Assembly (NCBI GenBank): GCA_030834695.1
Contig: JAUQXK010000035.1
Location: forward strand, 1 to 33,734
DNA: 33,734 bases
Source: Desulfobacterales bacterium
GTDB taxonomy: Bacteria > Desulfobacterota > Desulfobacteria > Desulfobacterales > SpSt-501
Direction of reading: 5' to 3'
How positions within the stretch are numbered: the first letter of the stretch is position 1; each line of letters starts with the position of its first letter. The notes beneath the pieces were generated by a model. That model searched no databases, was not told where the DNA came from, and saw nothing but the letters and a program-made list of their open reading frames with translations. The translations under genes and the position numbers were made by a program. Below are positions 25,306-33,531 of the stretch, one piece after another.

Positions 25306-25797
25306 TCAGTCCAGATCCAGCTTTGCTCTGCACTGGTTGCATTGGGTGGCACCGCGGAAAACTTTATTGCCGCATCCGGGACAAACATAGCGGGCTTCTT
25401 CGTCCTGAATCCATTTTTCAGTGCCGACTTCTCGCCGGTATGGGACCGCGCGCAGGATGACCTTTTTCCCGACCGCCATCGGAAAATCTTCGATATGCCG
25501 ACAGGGGAATTCATCGCACTGGTGGCAGCCCTCGTATCCCTTGCTTCGCGTGCAGTTTTTGATCTCACACTGCTCGCAGTGCATGAACCGATCGTCGGAC
25601 AGGCACCCGCGGCAGCGGATGTCTTCGGCTGAAAGGCTTTCGCTATTGGGAAGCGTGCCCTTGCCGGGAGTTCCGCCCCGATAAAGCGTTGCCAGGCGCT
25701 CCTTGAATTTTGAATTGTTGTCGCGGTGGGCCATGTAAATGGCGCAGACGCCGCAATACAAGCCGCAGGGTGAAGCAAAATCGGGGTTGATTCTCAT
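25306..25797 (-). CDS. DUF3795 domain protein with C-terminal zinc ribbon
   Basis: This 163-residue cytoplasmic protein begins with the DUF3795 pattern SPCGLYCGVCAIY. It continues with CRGCLSDDRFMHCEQCEIKNC and GCHQCDEFPC, all arranged as metal-ligand clusters. After about residue 130 a separate zinc ribbon YVCPGCGNKVF with CNQCRAK follows. More than a dozen cysteines in total imply metal or iron-sulfur binding. The biochemical role of the family is unknown. ATG 25797 has GGAG six bases upstream. It precedes the PxxKW gene. Confidence 0.85.
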   Translation of the reverse strand: MRINPDFASPCGLYCGVCAIYMAHRDNNSKFKERLATLYRGGTPGKGTLPNSESLSAEDIRCRGCLSDDRFMHCEQCEIKNCTRSKGYEGCHQCDEFPCRHIEDFPMAVGKKVILRAVPYRREVGTEKWIQDEEARYVCPGCGNKVFRGATQCNQCRAKLDLD

Positions 25798-26104
25798 GGT
25801 TCACTCCTTCGGGATCTCGGCCAGCGTTTTCGGGTTCAGATTCGGATAGACGTTGCTGCAGATCGCTGCGATCGCACCCCTGCCGCACGCTGCCTGTTTC
25901 GGCTTGTAGGAGGTATTTTCATCTTAAGCAGGTTCGATCGACAAGGTCAAGCCGCCTTTCGCATGCTCGTTCCCGGTTGATTTTTCCCCTGCCGATTTGA
26001 GTCGCAGAAACGCCGGGTGAGGCATGTGGGGGCCGATTGCTTTGCTTGACACGCCTGCAGGCATCTCCTATAGTCCCACCCCCAACGGAAAGGATGTTTG
26101 AACG
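25798..26104. promoter_or_regulatory. Divergent intergenic region; strong promoter for the SHMT-like gene
   Basis: The plus strand has TTGACA at 26046-26051, a 17-base spacer and TATAGT at 26069-26074, a near-consensus sigma-70 promoter. AAGG at 26090-26093 precedes ATG 26105 by 11 bases. The leader is only about 25 bases, leaving little room for a riboswitch. The rest of the region shows nothing I can assign; the DUF3795 Shine-Dalgarno is at its left edge. Confidence 0.75.
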
Positions 26105-27391
26105 ATGTTTGCCAAGAAGATCTCCGAGATCGAGAATCTGATCCAGAAGCAGGACGAGTGGCGCTGCCAGTGCATCAACCTCATCGCCAGCGAAAACGTC
26201 TTGAGCCAGCGTGCGCGCGCCGCGGGCTGCTCGGACTTCGCCCACCGCTACGCCGAAGGCCATCCGGGGGAGCGTTACTACCGGGGGACTTCCTATATCG
26301 ATGAAATCGAAAGCCAGCTCAAGACCAATCTGAAGATCATCTTCGAGTGCGACCACTGCGAGGTGCGGCCGATCAGCGGGACCAACGCCAACGAAGCCGT
26401 GTTCAGCCGGTTCGTCGGTCCGGGCGACGTGGTCATGGTGAACTCGACGCCGGGCGGCGGGCACATCAGCCATCACCGCCGGGGGTCGCTCGGCAAGTTC
26501 ACGCACAACATCATCGATTTCCCCGTGACGGCGGACGGCTATCACATCGACATCGAGAAGGCGGCCTACCTCATCGAGAAAACCCGGCCGAAACTGATCG
26601 TGGTCGGCAAGAGCCTTTTTCTTTTTCCGGAGCCCTTGGCGGAACTGGCCGAAGTCTGCCGCCGCAGCAAGACCCTGATCATGTACGATGCCGCGCATGT
26701 GCTGGGCCTGATCGCCGGCAAACGGTTCCAGCGCCCGCTCGCGGAGGGCGCCTGGCTGATGACGGCCAGCACCCACAAGACGTTTTTCGGCAGCCAGCGC
26801 GGCGTCATCCTCAGCAACATGGAAGAAGAGCCTTGGCGCAAGATCGACCGCGGGGCCTTCCCGGGCTCGTCCAGCAACCATCACCTCGACACCCTGGCGC
26901 AGATGGCCATCTGCGCTTACGAGATGATGGACTTCGGCGAAACGTACGCGGAAGACACCATCCGCAACGCCAAAACGCTGGCGGCGGCACTGGACCGGCT
27001 GGGCTTCGACGTCCAGGGCCGGGAATTCGGCTACACCGAAAGCCACCAGGTCGCCGTGAACGTCAGGGCCAACGGCGGCGGGGAGAAAGTATCCCGGACC
27101 CTCGAAGCCAACGACATCATCCTCAACATGAACATGCTGCCCCACGAGCCGCTCAGCAACCACGACCGGCCGGACGGCATCCGCCTCGGGGTGCAGGAGA
27201 TGACGCGCTTCGGAATGGGTGAGCAGGAGATGGGGCAGATCGCCGAGCTCATCCACGCGTGCATCATCGGCAAGAAGGACGTGAAGGAGGACGTGAGCCG
27301 GTTCCGGTCTCAGTTCCGCGAGGTCCGCTACAGTTACGACAATTTCGGAGAGCGTCGCGCCGAGCCGTTGAAGCTGATGAAATCCGCATAG
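26105..27391 (+). CDS. Divergent serine hydroxymethyltransferase-like PLP enzyme
   Basis: This 428-residue fold-type I PLP enzyme is clearly related to GlyA. It has NLIASENVLS, HRYAEGHPGERYYRGTSYID, the DAAHVLG aspartate motif, the PLP-lysine segment TASTHKTFFGSQRG and the substrate-arginine region GIRLGVQEMTRFGM. It differs from housekeeping SHMT: the usual GPRGG after the lysine is GSQRG, and the FPGGQGGP loop is FPGSSSNHH. It may therefore be a paralogue with a different acceptor or amino acid, such as an aldolase or a 2-methylserine-type enzyme, rather than the main one-carbon enzyme. It is followed by two exporters starting 23 bases downstream, which suggests export of its product or of a toxic amino acid. 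Confidence 0.82.
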   Translation: MFAKKISEIENLIQKQDEWRCQCINLIASENVLSQRARAAGCSDFAHRYAEGHPGERYYRGTSYIDEIESQLKTNLKIIFECDHCEVRPISGTNANEAVFSRFVGPGDVVMVNSTPGGGHISHHRRGSLGKFTHNIIDFPVTADGYHIDIEKAAYLIEKTRPKLIVVGKSLFLFPEPLAELAEVCRRSKTLIMYDAAHVLGLIAGKRFQRPLAEGAWLMTASTHKTFFGSQRGVILSNMEEEPWRKIDRGAFPGSSSNHHLDTLAQMAICAYEMMDFGETYAEDTIRNAKTLAAALDRLGFDVQGREFGYTESHQVAVNVRANGGGEKVSRTLEANDIILNMNMLPHEPLSNHDRPDGIRLGVQEMTRFGMGEQEMGQIAELIHACIIGKKDVKEDVSRFRSQFREVRYSYDNFGERRAEPLKLMKSA

Positions 27392-27414
27392 GATCCTTAT
27401 CTCCGGACGGCCTC

Positions 27415-28353
27415 GTGAACGACACCGCGCAGCCTGATCAGAAACTTTCGCTCTTCGCGGGCGCCATGGCCGCGTTTTTGTGCGCGCTGTGGGGGGCCAA
27501 CACCGTCGCGATCAAATTCAGCCTCTTGGGGATGGGGCCCTTCACCTCGGCGGCCGTCCGGTTCGGGATTTCGGTCGGGTTCCTCTGGGCGTGGGCCAAG
27601 ATCACCGGCCAGGGCTTAAAGCCGGCCGCCGGGCAGCTGCGGCCGCTGCTGGTCAACTCCCTCTTGTTCTTTGTGCAGCTGTCCCTGGTTTACGTCGGCT
27701 TCACCATGACCAGCGCCTCCCGCGGCGCCCTGCTGACCAACCTGCAGCCTTTTTTTCTCCTCTTCCTGGCGCATTTCTTCCTCTCCGGAGACCGCATCAC
27801 CTGGCTGAAACTGCTTGGATTGATTCTCGGGTTTGCGGGCGCGGCCTGTGTGCTGCTCGACCGGTACGACAGCAGCCGCAACCTGATGGCAGGCGACCTG
27901 CTGCTGCTCGTTTCCACCATCATATGGGCCTGCAGTGCGGCTTATACCAAGCACCTGGTCCGGAGCAGCTCATCGATTCAGATCGTGTTTTATCAGCTTC
28001 TGTTTGCCGTTCCGCTGTTTGCGCTGGGCGCGCCGCTGTGGGACGCGCCCATGATCACCCGGATCGACGTCGGGATCGCGGCCGCCATCGTGTTTCAGGT
28101 GGTGCTGACGACCGCCTTTGCATTCGTGGCCTGGACCCGGCTGATGCAAACCTATGGTGCGGTGGCCCTGCACTCGTTCGTCTTTCTGATCCCCGTGTCC
28201 GGCGTGTTCCTGGCGGCCGTCATTCTGGACGAGCCGATGACGAGGATGATCCTGCTGGCGCTGGTGCTCATCACCGCCGGGATTCTGACCGTTCAGCTCG
28301 GGCAGCGTCGCGACATGCAGGCGGTTCTCCCGGGCGGTTCGCACAAACGATGA
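27415..28353 (+). CDS. EamA/DMT-family transporter 1
   Basis: This 312-residue membrane protein has about ten hydrophobic segments in two repeated EamA halves (LFAGAMAAFLCALWGANTVA; GDLLLLVSTIIWACSAAYTK). Members of the drug/metabolite family commonly export amino acids or metabolites. The start is GTG 27415, with a weak GGACGG ribosome site; a longer open frame upstream overlaps the SHMT-like gene and is not coding. Its stop overlaps the next EamA start by four bases (ATGA). Confidence 0.87.
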   Translation: MNDTAQPDQKLSLFAGAMAAFLCALWGANTVAIKFSLLGMGPFTSAAVRFGISVGFLWAWAKITGQGLKPAAGQLRPLLVNSLLFFVQLSLVYVGFTMTSASRGALLTNLQPFFLLFLAHFFLSGDRITWLKLLGLILGFAGAACVLLDRYDSSRNLMAGDLLLLVSTIIWACSAAYTKHLVRSSSSIQIVFYQLLFAVPLFALGAPLWDAPMITRIDVGIAAAIVFQVVLTTAFAFVAWTRLMQTYGAVALHSFVFLIPVSGVFLAAVILDEPMTRMILLALVLITAGILTVQLGQRRDMQAVLPGGSHKR

Positions 28354-29231
28354 AGAGCGCCACCGTCAAATCGGACGGGTTGCTGCTGGTCACCGCCGCC
28401 ATCTGGGGTTTCGCCTTCGTGGCCCAGAGAGTGGGAATGGACCACGTCGGCCCCTTCACGTACAACGGCGTGCGCTTCGCGCTGGGCGCTCTCACGCTGG
28501 CGCCGCTGCTGTTGATGCGCACCCGATCCTCGGATGCGATCCCCGTTCCCATGACCCTGCGGGGTTATATCTGCGGCGGCGGGGCCCTGGGTGTGGTGCT
28601 GTTCGCAGCCGCATCGCTGCAGCAGGCGGCGTTGCTGTACACTACCGCCGGGAAGGCGGGTTTCATTACCGGTTTGTACGTCGTGGTCGTGCCGATCCTG
28701 GGCCTTTTCTGGGGGCAGCGTCCGTCGGCCGGCACCTGGGCCGGCGCCGGGCTGGCGGCTGCAGGGCTTTACCTGCTGTCGGTCACCGCGTCCTTCCGGA
28801 TGGAATACGGTGACGGGCTCGTGCTGGTCAGCGCCTTTTTCTGGAGCCTGCAGGTGCTCCTGGTGGCCTGGCTGTCTCCGCGCACCCGGCCTGTGGGGCT
28901 GGCTTTCTATCAGTTTTCGGTTTGTGCGCTACTATCCCTGATGACCGCCGTCCTTTTCGAAACGCTTGAATGGGCGGGCGTGGTTGCCGCGGCCGGGCCG
29001 ATTCTTTACGGCGGGGTGCTGTCGGTCGGAGTGGCTTACACGCTGCAGGTCGTGGCGCAACGCGACGCCCATCCGGCGCACGCCTCGATCCTGATGAGCC
29101 TGGAGGCGGTTTTCGCCGCTTTCGGCGGCTGGATGCTGCTGGGCGAGACCTTGAGCCTGCGAGGGCTCGTCGGCTGCGGCATGATGCTGGCGGGGATGCT
29201 CCTGTCGCAGTTGTGGGCACTTAGAAAGTGA
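28350..29231 (+). CDS. EamA/DMT-family transporter 2
   Basis: This 293-residue protein also has about ten membrane segments and two EamA repeats (LLLVTAAIWGFAFVAQRVGM; GLVLVSAFFWSLQVLLVAWL). It shares architecture with the preceding gene but the sequences are only distantly alike, so they are not a recent duplication. Translational coupling through ATGA at 28350 suggests equal amounts, compatible with a heteromeric exporter. The substrate is unknown. Confidence 0.88.
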   Translation: MKSATVKSDGLLLVTAAIWGFAFVAQRVGMDHVGPFTYNGVRFALGALTLAPLLLMRTRSSDAIPVPMTLRGYICGGGALGVVLFAAASLQQAALLYTTAGKAGFITGLYVVVVPILGLFWGQRPSAGTWAGAGLAAAGLYLLSVTASFRMEYGDGLVLVSAFFWSLQVLLVAWLSPRTRPVGLAFYQFSVCALLSLMTAVLFETLEWAGVVAAAGPILYGGVLSVGVAYTLQVVAQRDAHPAHASILMSLEAVFAAFGGWMLLGETLSLRGLVGCGMMLAGMLLSQLWALRK

Positions 29232-29309
29232 CTCACAAAACCGGACCAGCGGATGCCGGGTTTCTTCTGTGCGGCTGCACGGGAAAACGGACGAACGGGT
29301 GAACCTCTC

Positions 29310-30005
29310 ATGAAGAACGTCGATCCGAAGGAACTGTCCAGGTTCGCGGCGCTGGCGCCGGTCTGGTGGGACCGCCACGGGGCGTTCAAGGCCCTGCACG
29401 ACATCAACGGGCTGCGGGTCGGCTACATCAACCTCCGGGCGCCGTTGGCCGGCCGGAAGGTCGTCGACCTCGGATGCGGAGGCGGTATCCTGTCCGAGGC
29501 CATGGCGAGCCTGGGGGCCGAGGTCACCGGCATCGACGCCGGCGAGGAGCCGCTTGCGGCCGCGAGGCTTCACCTCCAGGAATCGGGCCTCCGGGTGGAT
29601 TACCGACGGGCCATGGCGGAACCGTTCGCGGAGCGGGCGCCGGAGAGTTTCGACGTGGTCACCTGCATGGAGCTGCTGGAGCATGTGCCCGATCCGCAAT
29701 CGGTCGTGGCGGCCGGCGCCCGCCTGGCCCGACCGGGCGGGGATGTGTTTTTCGCCACCCTCAACCGCAACCTCAAGTCGTTTCTCTTCGCCATCATCGG
29801 CGCCGAGATGGTCCTGCGGCTGGTGCAGCGCGGCACGCACTCCTACCGCCGGTTCGTCAAACCTTCGGAACTCACGGCGTGGTCGCAGCGGTCCGGGCTG
29901 GGCTTTCAGGATCTCACCGGGCTGCACTACAACCCGTTCACCCGCCGGTACTCTCTCGGCGGCAACACCCACGTGAACTATCTCATGCATTTCCGGAAGG
30001 CTTGA
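29310..30005 (+). CDS. ubiG: UbiG-like 3-demethylubiquinol/polyprenyl O-methyltransferase
   Basis: This 231-residue SAM-dependent methyltransferase resembles E. coli UbiG almost end to end. It shows VDPKELSRFAALAPVWWDRH, the SAM loop KVVDLGCGGGILSEA (residues about 50-64), VTCMELLEHVPDPQSVV, GGDVFFATLNRN and GLHYNPFTRRY. UbiG methylates hydroxyls of the ubiquinone ring twice, at the membrane. No other ubiquinone gene is in the window. ATG 29310 (MKNVDPKELS) is preferred; ATG 29253 would add 19 residues without homology. If the host is a menaquinone-using anaerobe, the substrate may differ. Confidence 0.88.
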   Translation: MKNVDPKELSRFAALAPVWWDRHGAFKALHDINGLRVGYINLRAPLAGRKVVDLGCGGGILSEAMASLGAEVTGIDAGEEPLAAARLHLQESGLRVDYRRAMAEPFAERAPESFDVVTCMELLEHVPDPQSVVAAGARLARPGGDVFFATLNRNLKSFLFAIIGAEMVLRLVQRGTHSYRRFVKPSELTAWSQRSGLGFQDLTGLHYNPFTRRYSLGGNTHVNYLMHFRKA

Positions 30006-30086
30006 CGCACCTGGAGCAAATCAACTAACATCTTTGAACCGGCCGGGCCTCAATCGTGACGATGCCGGAGGGACGAGGTGTGTGAC

Positions 30087-31244
30087 ATGAGCCAGGAAAA
30101 ATTCAACAAAACATTCATCGTCCTGCTGCTGTTGTTCATTACCTCGGTGTTTCTGGCCATGATCTGGCCCTTTCTGATGACGATCCTCATGGCTGCGATC
30201 TTCGCGGCGCTCACCCGGCCCCTGTACCGCCGCCTGAAAGAATGGCTCGGCGGCCGCAGCAGCCTGGCGGCCTCGGTGTCCCTGTTCCTGCTCTTTTTCG
30301 GCATTCTGCTGCCGCTGGTCGGATTGCTGGGGGCCGTGACCGCGGAGGGCATCAAAGTCAGCCAGACCGCCAAGCCGTGGATCCAGAAACAGATTTCCGA
30401 GCCCGCCGAGTTTTCGGACCTGTTGAAAAAAATCCCCTTCTACGAACACATCCTGCCATACAAGGAGACGATCTTCTTGAAGGCCGGCGAACTGGTGGGG
30501 CGTCTCAGCACCTATCTCATCAACAGCCTGTCGTCGGTCACCGTGATGACCGCCCAGTTCATCTTCATGATCTTCATTTTCCTGTACACGATGTTCTTTT
30601 TTCTGGTGGACGGGCGGCGGATTCTAAGCGGGATCCTGCACTATCTTCCGTTGAAACAGGAAGATCAGGAGCGCATGCTGGACAAGTTCACCTCGGTGAC
30701 CCGCGCCACGTTGAAAGGCATCGCGGTCATCGGAATGGTCCAGGGCTCGCTGGTCGGGGCCGCCTTCGCTGCGGTTGAATTTCCGAGCGCCATTTTCTGG
30801 GGGACGGTGGCCGCCGTCATGTCGATGGTTCCGGGGATCGGCACCGCGATCGTCTGGCTGCCCGGCGTGATCATTCTCTTCATGGGCGGGCACTACGGCG
30901 CGGCGATCGGGCTGCTGGCATTCTGCATCCTGGTGGTGGGCGGGATCGACAATTTCCTGCGGCCGCGGCTGGTCGGCAAGGACACCCGCATGCACGAGCT
31001 GCTGATCCTATTCGGGACCCTCGGCGGGCTCATCATGTTCGGCGTGGCCGGGATCATCATCGGCCCGATCATCGCCGCGCTGGTGGTGACCGTGTGGGAG
31101 ATTTACGGCGTGGCGTTTCAGGATATCCTGCCCGGCCGGTCCGTGCCGATGCCCGCCGAGGAGAAGCAGGCCCCGGAGGCGCCCCGCATTCTTCTGGCAG
31201 CCGAGGATTCCGAATCAAAGGGCGGCCGGCCGCCGGCAGGCTAA
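30087..31244 (+). CDS. AI-2E family (PerM-like) permease
   Basis: This 385-residue membrane protein has about eight hydrophobic segments. Family hallmarks are FIMIFIFLYTMFFFLVDGRR, GTAIVWLPGVIILFMGGHYG and DNFLRPRLVGKDTRMHELLI, followed by FGTLGGLIMFGVAGIIIGPI. Relatives export autoinducer-2 or act as sodium/proton antiporters; which applies cannot be told. ATG 30087 has GAGG about eight bases upstream and is preferred to GTG 30078. A polar Glu/Lys/Pro tail follows the last segment. Its stop codon overlaps that of the convergent pqiC by two bases (31242-31243). Confidence 0.9.
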   Translation: MSQEKFNKTFIVLLLLFITSVFLAMIWPFLMTILMAAIFAALTRPLYRRLKEWLGGRSSLAASVSLFLLFFGILLPLVGLLGAVTAEGIKVSQTAKPWIQKQISEPAEFSDLLKKIPFYEHILPYKETIFLKAGELVGRLSTYLINSLSSVTVMTAQFIFMIFIFLYTMFFFLVDGRRILSGILHYLPLKQEDQERMLDKFTSVTRATLKGIAVIGMVQGSLVGAAFAAVEFPSAIFWGTVAAVMSMVPGIGTAIVWLPGVIILFMGGHYGAAIGLLAFCILVVGGIDNFLRPRLVGKDTRMHELLILFGTLGGLIMFGVAGIIIGPIIAALVVTVWEIYGVAFQDILPGRSVPMPAEEKQAPEAPRILLAAEDSESKGGRPPAG

Positions 31245-31855
31245 GGGGTCTTGAGCTGCGCAGCCAGCTCGGCTGCGATCTCGCGGCTCAGCGTGCCCAA
31301 CGCCCGGCTCTGAGCCGATACCAGATCGGCATATCCGGGCCCCGAGATTTTCTCCTGGAGGATCGAGGTCTTCACCGCGAGCGTCTTCTTGTGCTTCTGG
31401 TCCCGGATCGTCCAGGCCGCATTCAACCACACGCTGTCCCCCAGCCGGCCGTCGAAGCGATTGAAGGTTACCGCCACAAAATAGACCGGGTCGACGGCCA
31501 GGTTGTCGGCCATGACACTGACGCGGCGGTCGGCCAGCAGGATGCCCAGGCTTTCCACCAGAATCCGCGAAATTTCCTCCTTCAGGGTTCCGCCCCAACG
31601 GTTGAATTCCGAGAGCATGATCTGGTTTTCAGCGGTGCGGGTGACGATCTGCGGCCGGTCGATGGCCGCCGGAATCACCGCCGGGTAGACGGCGACGATG
31701 GTCCCGGGCGCGCCGCCGGCCCCTCCGGCCGGACGGGTGAGGGGGGAAAGCGTATAGAACTCGGTCGGCTGGCTGTGCCCGAAGCATCCGCTCAGCAGGG
31801 CAGCCAGCGCGCAGGCGATCAAGAGGCGGCGGGAGGCTATGGCTCCTTTTTTCAT
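31241..31855 (-). CDS. pqiC: PqiC/YmbA-type lipoprotein (ABC-type transport auxiliary)
   Basis: This 204-residue outer-membrane lipoprotein has a signal ending in LLSGC (Cys24). The PqiC/DUF330 pattern follows: QPTEFYTLSPL, then IVAVYPAVIPAAIDRPQIVT, FNRWGGTLKEEISRILVESL and ISGPGYADLVSAQSRALGTL. PqiC is the outer-membrane component of the Pqi lipid-transport bridge, in contact with the PqiB needle. The start overlaps the pqiB stop by four bases (ATGA). Confidence 0.9.
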   Translation of the reverse strand: MKKGAIASRRLLIACALAALLSGCFGHSQPTEFYTLSPLTRPAGGAGGAPGTIVAVYPAVIPAAIDRPQIVTRTAENQIMLSEFNRWGGTLKEEISRILVESLGILLADRRVSVMADNLAVDPVYFVAVTFNRFDGRLGDSVWLNAAWTIRDQKHKKTLAVKTSILQEKISGPGYADLVSAQSRALGTLSREIAAELAAQLKTP

Positions 31856-33531
31856 TGCACGGGCTCCTTTCCGGTCAGGAGGGACTGCGGCTGGCGTTCC
31901 AGGTAGTCGCTGAGTACGCGCAGGGCGCGAGCGGCGGATGCCAGTTCCTCCAGGGTCTCTTTCAGGCGCGACTGCAGGGGCGAGCCCGATTCCAGAACAT
32001 CGGCCGCTGCGGCAAAGGAAGCTTGTGCTTTTTGCAAGGTGGCATTCACTTCCGGAGCCGTTCGGGTGCGCAGCTCCGCCGTCAGCAGCTGCAGCTCCTT
32101 GACGGCGGCGTTCAAGGACTTCACCGTTTCGATAATCTCAGGCGAGTTGGCGATGCGCTTGGCGCCCTTGATGGTGTCGCTGAGGTCGCTGCCGATCTGG
32201 TCGATGGGGACCCTGTCCAGCTTTGCGATGAGCTGGCTCACTTTGGTGCCGATCTCTTCAAGCTGGGTCGGCGTGGTCGGGAATTCGGTATATCCGTATT
32301 TGCCGTTGCGTAACAGCGCAGCGGGTTTGGCGTTGGGGAAGAAATCGAGCGCCACATAATTCTGGCCGGTCAGCAGGTTCCCCGTGCGCAGCTGGGCACG
32401 CAGTCCCCGCTCGACGAGATAATCGGTCAGATTCTCCCGAGTTACCCCATCGGGCAGCTTGCCCTGAAATGAGATCCGCTCCGGTTCGGCGGCGGCGATC
32501 ACCGGGATTTTGACCTTGTTCGCTTTAAAGTCGAACTCCGACTTGATATCCACCACCTGCCCGATCGGGATTCCCCGGAATTCGACCGGGGCTCCCGGCG
32601 ACAGCCCCCGGACCGATTCCTCGAAGAGCAGCACAAAATAGTTCTTTGTGCTGTAAATTTTCTCCCGGGCGGCTTCACGGTGTGTAAACAGCTTAAAAAC
32701 GGCGTTCTCCGAGGCCTGCTCGTCCGGGTCGGAGTTGTTCTTGAAACTGTCGAAGGCGATGCCCCCCACCAGGATGGAGACCAACGACTCGGTGTTCACC
32801 GTGATGCCGGTAGCATCCATTTTTAGGTCCACCCCGCTGGCGCTCCAAAACCGCGTGTTGCTGTGCACAAACTGGTGGTAAGGGGCGTTCACGAAAATCT
32901 TTGAGACGATTTTGGTGCCGTCCTCGCTGAGATGGTAGGCCACGACCTCGCCGGCACGGATCTGGCGGTAGTAAATCGGAGATCCCACCTCGAGCGACCC
33001 CCGCCGGTCCGACTCGAGAATGAAGTGCCGGCCCGGCAGCCCCGTGGTCACGATGGGCGGTTCTTCCAGACCGATGAAACTATTGGCCGATTTTCCAGTC
33101 TTGCCGGGATCGATGTCGATGTAGGCCCCCGAGAAGACCGTTCCCAGGCCGTAGATGGCGCTGGCGGAGACACGCGCCCGCACCACCCAGAACCGGGTGC
33201 TTTCCGAGATGAAGCGCTCCGCCTCCTTGACCATCTGCGCCTTGACCACGACGTTCGAGGCGTCTTCGCCGATGCGGATTTCTTCGACCAATCCGATCTC
33301 GACATCCTTGAATTTGATCTTGGTTTTCCCGGCCTCGAGCCCATCGGCCGACTTAAAGGTAATGGTGATCTGCGGGCCTTTTTCCGTCATGGCCTTCACC
33401 ACCAGCCAGCCGCCGATCAGGGCGGCCACCACCGGCACGACCCATACCAGCGAAAAGCGCCGCCTGCGGCTGTTGACGGACGCGGCGGGGAGTTCCGGAA
33501 AACCAGATTCCGAGCGGTGTTGCTCACTCAT
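31852..33531 (-). CDS. pqiB: PqiB-type MCE protein
   Basis: This 559-residue protein has one N-terminal membrane anchor (FSLVWVVPVVAALIGGWLVV, residues about 27-46) and three successive MCE domains (starting near QITITFKSADGLEAGKTKIK, HFILESDRRGSLEVGSPIYY and VLLFEESVRGLSPGAPVEFR). A long helical C-terminal region follows. Three MCE domains plus a coiled C-terminus are the PqiB hallmark. The protein forms a periplasmic tube for lipids between inner and outer membranes. ATG 33531 has AAGGAG seven bases upstream and overlaps the end of pqiA. Confidence 0.95.
   Translation of the reverse strand: MSEQHRSESGFPELPAASVNSRRRRFSLVWVVPVVAALIGGWLVVKAMTEKGPQITITFKSADGLEAGKTKIKFKDVEIGLVEEIRIGEDASNVVVKAQMVKEAERFISESTRFWVVRARVSASAIYGLGTVFSGAYIDIDPGKTGKSANSFIGLEEPPIVTTGLPGRHFILESDRRGSLEVGSPIYYRQIRAGEVVAYHLSEDGTKIVSKIFVNAPYHQFVHSNTRFWSASGVDLKMDATGITVNTESLVSILVGGIAFDSFKNNSDPDEQASENAVFKLFTHREAAREKIYSTKNYFVLLFEESVRGLSPGAPVEFRGIPIGQVVDIKSEFDFKANKVKIPVIAAAEPERISFQGKLPDGVTRENLTDYLVERGLRAQLRTGNLLTGQNYVALDFFPNAKPAALLRNGKYGYTEFPTTPTQLEEIGTKVSQLIAKLDRVPIDQIGSDLSDTIKGAKRIANSPEIIETVKSLNAAVKELQLLTAELRTRTAPEVNATLQKAQASFAAAADVLESGSPLQSRLKETLEELASAARALRVLSDYLERQPQSLLTGKEPVQ

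Noticed and set aside
25840-26045. Possible riboswitch before the SHMT-like gene (glycine or THF type)
   Set aside because: The promoter at 26046-26074 leaves a leader of only about 25 bases, too short for a known aptamer.
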